From Ilumatobacteraceae bacterium (lineage in GTDB: Bacteria; Actinomycetota; Acidimicrobiia; Acidimicrobiales; Ilumatobacteraceae), in NCBI GenBank assembly GCA_021298195.1, contig JAJTEQ010000005.1:1-64000 (forward strand): a stretch of DNA of 64,000 nt, written 5' to 3'. The translations under genes were made by a program, and so were the position numbers. Shown one piece after another: positions 58,314-64,000 of this stretch. The notes under the pieces were generated by a model, which was given only the letters and a program-made list of their open reading frames with translations, did no database searches and had not been told where the DNA came from. Each line of letters opens with the position of its first letter. Positions within the stretch are counted from its first letter, which is position 1.

Positions 58314-59436
58314 GACGAGTGACGGCCAGCAGGGGTACCAGCATTTCGTCCGCGGTCAGTGATCCGTGGCGCCCGATGAGACGAAAGGGCCCCGAGTCCA
58401 GGGGATCGTGGAACGTCGTCGCGGCATGGGGCGCCAGGGCCACGCTGCCGAGGCGACGGATCGCGGCATCCTGACCCCGTCCCCCGGGAGCGGGACCGAG
58501 CCACGCCTCGTCGACGACCTGTTCCTTGCTGGCGACCCACGCGACGTCGGAATAGAGGTCGCGGCAGATCCGTTCGAGTTCGACTTCGTGCCCGCGTTTG
58601 GCGTGCAGCCAACGGAATCGTCCCTCACCCGACTGGTGGTGGACGTGGTCCATGAGACGCAACGGCAACTCGATGACGTTCTCGCCCACGTGCACTTGTC
58701 CGTGATCGGCCGTGATCACCAGGGTGGTTCCTGTCGGAAGAGCGTCGTGCAACGTGCGAGCGAGCCAGTCGACGAAGGAGAGTTCGTCCTCGTAATGCTC
58801 ACCCAACCCGCATTCGTGGGCGATCTTGTCGAGTCCGTCGTAGTAGGCGTAGACGAAGGAGTGGCCGTCGTCGCGTACGAGACGCGAACACTGGGTCACG
58901 ATGGAACTGGCCGAACGCCATCCGTGCGGTCGGGCACCGCGCAGGTGGGCGAAGGTGAACGGAGTCGCCTCCAGATCGACGCGGCTGACCACCGGGACGG
59001 AAATGCCCGCGAAGGGAGGGATCGGTTGAACGGTGGCCGGCTCGAACACCTTTCGCACGTCGCGGTCACTCACGGTCCAACGCAGGCTGTTCATCACGCC
59101 GTCACCCATGTCCATCCGGTAGCCGACGATTCCGTGCTCGATCGGCGTTGCTCCGGTGGTCAAACTGGTGAGCGCGCAGGCGGTGGTCGACGGACCCACG
59201 GTGGTGATCGGGCCGCCGACCAGAGAACTCAGGAAGGGTGCCCGATGGGATCGGGAGATCAGTTGATTCCAGCCGAGACCGTCGACGAGAAGCAGGACGA
59301 TGTCACCGGCCGCTCGGAGAGGCTCGGGAAACCAGCCCGGACGCCGCCCCGGACCGGCGAGAAGGCAACCCGGGACGATCCCGGAGATGTTCGCACCCGC
59401 GTAGTCCGGGAGAATGGGCGACGGTGTCACGGACAC
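58309..59436 (-). CDS. Alkaline-phosphatase-superfamily phosphodiesterase/nucleotide pyrophosphatase
   Basis: A 375-aa protein of the type I phosphodiesterase group. Metal ligands are recognisable: IVLLLVDGLGW near residue 46 (Asp), a nucleophile-type Thr in GPSTTACALTSLTTGATPIEHGIVGY near 80-105, YYDGLDKIAHECG near 195 and VITADHGQVHVGENVIEL near 242. No signal peptide is seen, so it may act in the cytoplasm. The substrate is unknown. GTG 59436 is the first start; GTG 59430 is two codons later with a GAAGAT hexamer 6 bases upstream of it. Divergent from the Rrf2 gene. Confidence 0.87.
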   Translation of the reverse strand: MSVTPSPILPDYAGANISGIVPGCLLAGPGRRPGWFPEPLRAAGDIVLLLVDGLGWNQLISRSHRAPFLSSLVGGPITTVGPSTTACALTSLTTGATPIEHGIVGYRMDMGDGVMNSLRWTVSDRDVRKVFEPATVQPIPPFAGISVPVVSRVDLEATPFTFAHLRGARPHGWRSASSIVTQCSRLVRDDGHSFVYAYYDGLDKIAHECGLGEHYEDELSFVDWLARTLHDALPTGTTLVITADHGQVHVGENVIELPLRLMDHVHHQSGEGRFRWLHAKRGHEVELERICRDLYSDVAWVASKEQVVDEAWLGPAPGGRGQDAAIRRLGSVALAPHAATTFHDPLDSGPFRLIGRHGSLTADEMLVPLLAVTRP

Positions 59437-59488
59437 ATCTTCGCCGATGGTTCGACCACCGGTGCACTCCGCCCGCTCATCGACCTTC

Positions 59489-59494
59489 TACGAT
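59489..59494 (+). promoter_or_regulatory. Candidate -10 hexamer of the Rrf2 gene (leaderless)
   Basis: TACGAT, 7-base spacer, then GTG 59502. It overlaps the alternative ATG 59493, which argues against that start. Confidence 0.5.
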
Positions 59495-59501
59495 GACCGG
59501 T

Positions 59502-59948
59502 GTGCGAGTGTCGACCCGGGGTGACTATGCCTGTCGTGCGCTCTTGTCCCTGTCGCTCCATGCCGACGACCACGGCCCGACGTCCGTGCGCGACATCGCC
59601 GAACGCACCGGTCTCCCCCAGCCCTACCTCGAACAGATCCTGCTGGCCCTGAAGGGAGCGGGACTCGTGCGTTCCAAACGCGGGGTGGGCGGGGGTTACA
59701 CGTTGGCCCGTCCTCCGAGCGAGATTCGACTCAACGAGATCATCTCCGCTGTCGACGGCCCGATCACGTTGGGTGATTTCGGCGAGCCCCATCAGGATGG
59801 TTCGTGCGACCACGAGGGCCAATGCGTTCTGTTGGCGATCTGGAAACAGGCCGGCGACCACATGCGTCAACACCTCGAGGGATTCACGTTGGCCACGATC
59901 GCCGATGCGGCTCGCGGCAACGGGCCGTGGCCCGAATCCCTGCACTGA
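59502..59948 (+). CDS. Rrf2-family transcriptional regulator
   Basis: A 148-aa winged-helix regulator. MRVSTRGDYACRALLSLSLHADD opens as in IscR/NsrR/CymR; TSVRDIAERTGLPQPYLEQILLALKGAGLVRSKRGVGGGYTLAR (about 28-71) is the HTH and wing. The cluster region has Cys only twice (GSCDHEGQCVLLAIW); the third Cys of IscR/NsrR is replaced, so a cluster is possible only with another ligand, or absent. Start GTG 59502 is chosen because the family N-terminus begins there and a TACGAT hexamer precedes it; ATG 59493 would add three residues. No adjacent isc/suf genes. Confidence 0.88.
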   Translation: MRVSTRGDYACRALLSLSLHADDHGPTSVRDIAERTGLPQPYLEQILLALKGAGLVRSKRGVGGGYTLARPPSEIRLNEIISAVDGPITLGDFGEPHQDGSCDHEGQCVLLAIWKQAGDHMRQHLEGFTLATIADAARGNGPWPESLH

Positions 59949-59966
59949 CCAACCGGAATCTGTTCG

Positions 59967-60374
59967 TCAACGGACTTCGGCGGCGATGGCCGACAGGACG
60001 CCGTTCACGAAACGTCCGGAATCATCCGTGCTGAACCGTTTGGCCAGCTCCACCGCCTCGTCCAGGATCACCGCCGTGGGCACGTCGGCGCGCTGCATCA
60101 ACTCGAAGGTCGCCACTCGCAGGATGTTCCGATCCAAGGCGGGCATCCGTTCGATGGTCCATCCGGTCGAATGAGCGGTGATGGACGCGTCGATCTCGCT
60201 CTGATGTTCCATCACCCCCAGAACGAGAAGTCGCACCACCTGATCGACGGGAATCACTTGGGCGTCGACGACGTCACGGGGGGTGACGCCCTTCGACTCC
60301 GCTTCGTAGAGCAGCGTCAACGCCGACTCCCGGGCGACGGACCGCGGATCCTCGACCCCCGAACGCTTCGTCAC
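59967..60374 (-). CDS. nusB: Transcription antitermination protein NusB
   Basis: A 135-aa all-helical protein that with NusE (S10) binds boxA in rRNA leaders. RSVARESALTLLYEAESKGVTP near residue 11, IERMPALDRNILRVATFELMQRADVPTAVILDEAVELAKRF (about 74-114) and GRFVNGVLSAIA near 120 are the family signatures. GTG 60374 starts one base after the efp stop, so translation is coupled; NusB follows EF-P in the common actinobacterial aroB-aroQ-pepQ-efp-nusB order. Confidence 0.94.
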   Translation of the reverse strand: MTKRSGVEDPRSVARESALTLLYEAESKGVTPRDVVDAQVIPVDQVVRLLVLGVMEHQSEIDASITAHSTGWTIERMPALDRNILRVATFELMQRADVPTAVILDEAVELAKRFSTDDSGRFVNGVLSAIAAEVR

Positions 60375-60375
60375 G

Positions 60376-60939
60376 TCAGACTCGCGTGATGTAGTCGCCG
60401 GAGCGGGTGTCCACCTTCACCTTGTCACCGATGTTCACGAAGAGCGGCACCTGAATGACCTTGCCGGTTTCCAGTTCGGCCGGCTTCCTCGCTCCGGACA
60501 CGCGATCACCTTGGATGCCCGGTTCGGTGTTGGCGATGACCAACTCCACCGCGGCGGGAATCTCCACCGACACGATGTCGCCGTTGTGGATCGCGATGAT
60601 GGCCACCATCGACTCGATCAGGTAGTCGGCGGCGTCACCGAGGGCGACCGGGGCCACGGACATCTGGTCGTAGCTGGCGGTGTCCATGAAGATGTAATCG
60701 TCGCCGTCTCGATACAGGAACTGCATGTCCTTCTTCTCGAGGATCGCCTGCTCCACGCGGATCCCGGCATTGAAGGTCTTGTCGAAGACGTTGCCGGTGC
60801 GCAGATTGCGCAACTTCGTGCGCACGAACGCTCCGCCCTTGCCCGGCTTCACGTGCTGGAACTCGACCACCTGGAACAAGCCGTTGTCGAGTTCGAGAGT
60901 GATTCCGTTCTTGAGATCGTTGGTGGTTATCGCGGGCAT
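60376..60939 (-). CDS. efp: Translation elongation factor P
   Basis: A 187-aa factor that relieves stalling at polyproline. Three beta-barrel domains: KOW-like N-domain with [25 protein letters not shown] (the loop Lys that E. coli modifies, near residue 34), central OB domain ([13 protein letters not shown] near 98, with the [21 protein letters not shown] strand) and the C-terminal domain ending [13 protein letters not shown] 60939 lies inside the end of pepQ with an AAGGAT Shine-Dalgarno. Confidence 0.95.
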   Translation of the reverse strand: MPAITTNDLKNGITLELDNGLFQVVEFQHVKPGKGGAFVRTKLRNLRTGNVFDKTFNAGIRVEQAILEKKDMQFLYRDGDDYIFMDTASYDQMSVAPVALGDAADYLIESMVAIIAIHNGDIVSVEIPAAVELVIANTEPGIQGDRVSGARKPAELETGKVIQVPLFVNIGDKVKVDTRSGDYITRV

Positions 60940-62003
60940 GTGGGATCCTTCGGGGAGCTGGTCAGATTCTCGTGGGATGAGTCCGTGACGAGGATCAGGT
61001 CCTCGATCCGCATCCCTCCGAAGCCACCACGATAGAGCCCAGGCTCGATGGTCACGACATCCCCGGGACGCAAATCCGCTCGGGATGTTCCGTTGAGGAA
61101 GGGATTCTCGTGAATCAACAGACCGACGCCGTGACCAAGGCCGTGAGTGAACCATTCTTCGAGACCGTCTCGGGCGAGAACGGCACGGCAGGCGGCATCG
61201 ATGTCGCGAACCGCGCGACCGGGTGCGACCAAGTCGAGCGCGGTCGCCTGGGCCTCGAGAAGCGTGCGGTACCAGTCAAGCAGCTCGGCGATCGGATCGC
61301 CCACGAAAAAGGTTCGCGTCATGTCCGAGTGATAGCCGTCGATCAACGCACCGACGTCGATCACGACGGAATCTCCCGACTGAAAGACCCGTTCGGTGGG
61401 ACGATGATGGGGACGCGCCGAATTGATCGGCCCACTCGCGACGATGGTGTCGTAGGAAGGACCATCGGCACCAAGTTCCCGCATACGCGCCTCGAGAACG
61501 TCGCGGACCGCGCGCTCGCTCACGCCGGGGCGCAACAATTCGAGGCACGATGCCAAGGCGTCATCGGCGATCCGGGCGGCCCGACGGACGGTGGCGATCT
61601 CCTCGGCGGTCTTCGCCCGCCGTAGGTTCGCGAGTTCGGCCGAGGCCGATGCGAGGCGCCGCCCGACCGCGGTGGCGATACGTCGCCAGGCGGAAACCGT
61701 CAGGTCGCCTTCTTGAACGGCGATCGTTCCCGACGGTGCGACCCGTCCGAGGGTCTCGGCCATGACCTCAGCCGTTCGACATTCGACGACATCCACGTGG
61801 TTCGGCACCTGGCTTCGAGCTTGTTCCATGTAACGACCGTCGGTGAGCAAGGTTGTGGAATCACGCGAAATCACGAGCCAGCCGTTGGAACCGGTGAAGC
61901 CGGAACACCAGCGGACGTCCTCGAGGTTCGACAGGAGCAGAACTTCATGTTCCGTCCCCGCCAACGAGAACGCCAGCTGACACCGTTCGTCCGACGTCGT
62001 CAT
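60927..62003 (-). CDS. pepQ: Xaa-Pro aminopeptidase (M24 family)
   Basis: A 358-aa pita-bread metallopeptidase. N-terminal creatinase-like domain to about 120 ([22 protein letters not shown]), then the M24 core with metal ligands in [24 protein letters not shown] (two Asp, about 211-226), [18 protein letters not shown] near 282 (His), VVTIEPGLY near 314 (Glu) and [11 protein letters not shown] near 328 (Glu). It removes N-terminal residues before proline or cleaves X-Pro dipeptides. ATG 62003 overlaps the aroQ stop by one base (TGATG); GTG 62006 is an in-frame alternative. The stop lies 12 bases inside efp. Confidence 0.93.
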   Translation of the reverse strand: MTTSDERCQLAFSLAGTEHEVLLLSNLEDVRWCSGFTGSNGWLVISRDSTTLLTDGRYMEQARSQVPNHVDVVECRTAEVMAETLGRVAPSGTIAVQEGDLTVSAWRRIATAVGRRLASASAELANLRRAKTAEEIATVRRAARIADDALASCLELLRPGVSERAVRDVLEARMRELGADGPSYDTIVASGPINSARPHHRPTERVFQSGDSVVIDVGALIDGYHSDMTRTFFVGDPIAELLDWYRTLLEAQATALDLVAPGRAVRDIDAACRAVLARDGLEEWFTHGLGHGVGLLIHENPFLNGTSRADLRPGDVVTIEPGLYRGGFGGMRIEDLILVTDSSHENLTSSPKDPTCPR

Positions 62004-62440
62004 CACTCGGATGACCGAGTCGTGGCGACCCGGGCCGCGATCTCGTAACCCCGTAGCCCCAAACCGGCGATCGTGCACATGGCCTTGGGTGCGACGACGC
62101 TGGATCGCCGGAAAGGTTCCCGAGCGTGAGGATTGGAAATGTGGACCTCGATGACCGGTCCCTCGAAGGCTCCGAGCGCGTCGTGGATGCTCCACGAGTA
62201 ATGGGTCAGGGCACCGGCGTTGATGATGATCACGTCGTGGCGTCCGCGCGCGGAATGGATGGCGTCGATCAGGTCTCCCTCGTGGTTCGACTGCCGGTCG
62301 TGCACGGTCCAACCGCGGCCCTCGGCGATTGTTCGCACGACGTTCACGTAATCGGCCAAGGTGCTGGTGCCATAGATCTCGGGTTCGCGACGACCGAGGA
62401 GGTTCAGGTTCGGACCGTGAAGAAGCAAAATGCTGGCCAC
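62003..62440 (-). CDS. aroQ: 3-dehydroquinate dehydratase, type II
   Basis: A 145-aa dodecameric dehydratase of the shikimate pathway. ILLLHGPNLNLLGRREPEIYGTSTLADY (4-31) holds the catalytic Tyr, SNHEGDLIDAIHSARGRHDVIIINAGALTHYSWSIHDAL (about 51-89) the active-site loop, and VIEVHISNPHAREPFRRSSVVAPKAMCTIAGLGLRGYEIA the C-terminal catalytic His region. The start is GTG 62440: a TATTGT hexamer and 6-base spacer precede it, and homology begins here although the frame is open further upstream. Confidence 0.95.
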   Translation of the reverse strand: MASILLLHGPNLNLLGRREPEIYGTSTLADYVNVVRTIAEGRGWTVHDRQSNHEGDLIDAIHSARGRHDVIIINAGALTHYSWSIHDALGAFEGPVIEVHISNPHAREPFRRSSVVAPKAMCTIAGLGLRGYEIAARVATTRSSE

Positions 62441-62446
62441 CTCCGG

Positions 62447-62452
62447 ACAATA
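62447..62452 (-). promoter_or_regulatory. Candidate -10 hexamer of aroQ-pepQ-efp-nusB (leaderless)
   Basis: TATTGT on the minus strand, 6-base spacer, then GTG 62440, in the 46-base gap after aroB. It would allow aroQ and the genes behind it to be expressed independently of aroK-aroB. Confidence 0.5.
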
Positions 62453-62486
62453 CTCCCGCCGCAGACCGCGGTGACCGCCGTTTGGC

Positions 62487-63503
62487 TCAGGAGGCGAGAT
62501 ACTCGACGAGAACCGAGGACACGATGTCCGGTTCGATTCCGGGAACGACCTCGAGCCCACGGGAGGAGTCGAGAACGAAGGTGAGACCCGAGGTGGCCTT
62601 CTTGTCCCGAGCCATGGTGGCCATCAACGCATCGACGTCGAGAGGCTCCGACGGTTTTTCGGCCAAGCCGTACACCTGACCCACGACCTCGCGGTGCCGT
62701 TGCACCCGATTCGCGTCGATCCGACCGAGACGATGCGCCAGACGCGCGGCGAACACCAAGCCCATCGCGACCGCCTCGCCGTGCGCCACGGAATGTCGAC
62801 CGACGGTTTCGATGGCGTGAGCCAAGGTGTGACCGTAATTCAGCAGCGCCCGCGCACCACCCTCGCGTTCGTCGGCCGAGACGATACCGGCCTTGATCCG
62901 CGCGCACGTGGCCACCCGTTCGTCCAGTTCCATGTCCAGCATCTCGTGCCCCGAGATGAAGTGGTACTTCGCGATCTCGCCCAACCCGCAACGGGTCTCG
63001 GTGGCGGGAAGGGAGGCGAGATGGTCGAGATCGCAGAGCACCGCGTCGGGTTGCCAGAAGGCACCGACGAGGTTCTTGCCCTCGGGAATGTTGACCCCCG
63101 TCTTGCCTCCGATCGCCGCGTCGACCATCGCCAACAACGATGTCGCGACGTGCACGACCGCCGTCCCCCGATGCCACGCCGAGGCGGCGAAGCCCGCGAC
63201 GTCGGTGACCATTCCCCCGCCGACCGCGACGACGACGTCGTTCCGGGTGAGGCCGAAGGTGGCGAAACCTCGACACAGATCCTCGATGGTGGTCAACGTC
63301 TTGTGTTCCTCGCCCCGACCGATCCGGAGCGTCGTGTGCGGGAAACCCCCGAGATCGATGGCGGGGAGACCTTCCTGCGTCACGATGACGGCGCGTCGCG
63401 CGGAGGCCGGAAAGAAACGCCCGACTTCGCCGCTGACGCCGCGTCCCACGATGACCGGATAGGACCGCTCGCCGAGCTCGACGATGACCTCGTGTCGGCT
63501 CAC
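62487..63503 (-). CDS. aroB: 3-dehydroquinate synthase
   Basis: A 338-aa NAD-dependent enzyme of the shikimate pathway. VVAVGGGMVTDVAGFAASAWHRGTAVVHVATSLLAMVDAAIGGKTGVN (about 95-141) is the NAD/phosphate region, EGKNLVGAFWQPDAVLCDL follows, and the metal ligands are in CGLGEIAKYHFI (Glu near 180), LLNYGHTLAHAIE near 232 and VAHGEAVAMGLVFA near 250 (His). GTG 63503 forms a GTGA overlap with the aroK stop; longer frames fall inside aroK. Confidence 0.95.
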   Translation of the reverse strand: MSRHEVIVELGERSYPVIVGRGVSGEVGRFFPASARRAVIVTQEGLPAIDLGGFPHTTLRIGRGEEHKTLTTIEDLCRGFATFGLTRNDVVVAVGGGMVTDVAGFAASAWHRGTAVVHVATSLLAMVDAAIGGKTGVNIPEGKNLVGAFWQPDAVLCDLDHLASLPATETRCGLGEIAKYHFISGHEMLDMELDERVATCARIKAGIVSADEREGGARALLNYGHTLAHAIETVGRHSVAHGEAVAMGLVFAARLAHRLGRIDANRVQRHREVVGQVYGLAEKPSEPLDVDALMATMARDKKATSGLTFVLDSSRGLEVVPGIEPDIVSSVLVEYLAS

Positions 63504-64000
63504 CGTTCCAACTCCTTCACGGCGTCGACGCACGTCCGGACGATCTGCTCGATGGCGAGTGCGTCGACGTCGATGATCACGTCGCTGATCTCGGCGTACA
63601 TCGCGCGGCGCTCGGTTGCCATGAGCGTCAACTTAGCGAGCGGATCCCCGTCGAGGAGAGGACGGTGGCCCGCCCCGCGTCGGGTCGCACCCGCGACCCG
63701 ATCGACGAGCAACTCCGGTCGGGCTCGTAGCCAAATCACCGAATGATCATCGAGCAGACGGCGGTTCGTGTCGCGCAGGACGACACCGCCACCGGTGGCG
63801 ATGACCGACGACACCTTCGTGTGGAGTGCCGACTCCAGCGCTTCCGACTCGCGGTCGCGGAATCCGTTCTCGCCGTCCTCGGCGAAGATGTCGCGGATCG
63901 AACGACCGGTCGATGCCTCGACCCGAGCATCGGTGTCGATGAAATCCCGGCCGAGCGCGCGCGCCAACCGGCGACCCACAGTCGACTTGCCGCTCCCCAT
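63500..64000 (-). CDS. aroK: Shikimate kinase (5' end beyond the window)
   Basis: The last 166 codons are present, starting within the P-loop as MGSGKSTVGRRLARALGRDFIDTDARVEAS; residues ahead of Met-Gly-Ser-Gly-Lys-Ser lie past the window edge. FAEDGENGFRDRESEALESAL, VIATGGGVVLRD (the shikimate-binding GGG) and the adenine-side RRGAGHRPLL lid are all typical. It phosphorylates shikimate. aroB overlaps its stop by 4 bases. The coding frame is open to the edge, so the gene is partial only by position. Confidence 0.93.
   Translation of the reverse strand: MGSGKSTVGRRLARALGRDFIDTDARVEASTGRSIRDIFAEDGENGFRDRESEALESALHTKVSSVIATGGGVVLRDTNRRLLDDHSVIWLRARPELLVDRVAGATRRGAGHRPLLDGDPLAKLTLMATERRAMYAEISDVIIDVDALAIEQIVRTCVDAVKELER

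Overview
The window reads as a chromosomal segment of a high-GC actinobacterium, most probably class Acidimicrobiia (inferred from gene content; no database search was possible). Lineage markers are a mycothiol ligase (MshC), F420 enzymes (NpdG and a luciferase-like monooxygenase), a phosphatidylinositol-mannoside set (PgsA, PatA, PimA), an InhA-type enoyl reductase, a proteasome activator (Bpa) and a two-lipoyl-half adaptor with a peptidoglycan-binding domain. Coding density is very high: no gene-free stretch exceeds about 120 bases, and no rRNA, tRNA, CRISPR array or insertion sequence was seen. Many operon junctions are 4-base ATGA/GTGA overlaps.

Layout. 1-8.7 kb: the tail of an SDR gene, a HIT protein, an SRAP protein, two amidohydrolases, a thioesterase, nagA, and the transketolase-transaldolase pair. 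8.7-16.8 kb: glycolate-oxidase-type genes (glcF apart from glcD-glcE), two small membrane proteins, rarA and an RppH-like Nudix gene, mostly in one minus-strand run. 16.8-30.7 kb: aspS-hisS, rel, apt-secF-secD-yajC, tgt-queA, ruvB-ruvA-ruvC and bcp. 30.8-36.9 kb: yebC-pdxT-pdxS and pimA-lemA-htpX-DUF3048. 37-42.8 kb: an accessory-looking block with an F420 monooxygenase, a palindromic 24-bp repeat array, and an ABC exporter whose adaptor carries Calx-beta-like repeats. 42.8-48.4 kb: patA, pgsA, HIT, thrS and an acyltransferase. 48.4-54.1 kb: mshC-npdG, an InhA-like reductase, thiolase plus Zn-ribbon partner, nitroreductase and a hypothetical gene. 54.2-59.9 kb: dnaE, bpa, a phosphodiesterase and an Rrf2 regulator. 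60-64 kb: nusB, efp, pepQ, aroQ, aroB, aroK.

Three things stand out. First, secD is broken by an exact 56-bp tandem duplication; removing one copy restores a 538-codon gene, so it is either a very recent mutation, a variable tract or an assembly error. Second, seventeen genes have a -10-like hexamer exactly 6 or 7 bases before the start codon, the layout of leaderless transcripts. Third, the thrS-HIT-pgsA-patA-pimA order known from mycobacteria is split between patA and pimA by the exporter block, which contains two unusual repeat structures: six tandem 12-bp units each supplying an in-frame ATG to the ATPase, and five 24-bp units whose palindromic core supplies the stop codons of two convergent genes.

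Functionally the genes cover lipid and PIM synthesis, protein export, Holliday junction processing, aminoacylation and stringent response, pyridoxal phosphate synthesis, the shikimate pathway, and mycothiol/F420 redox chemistry.
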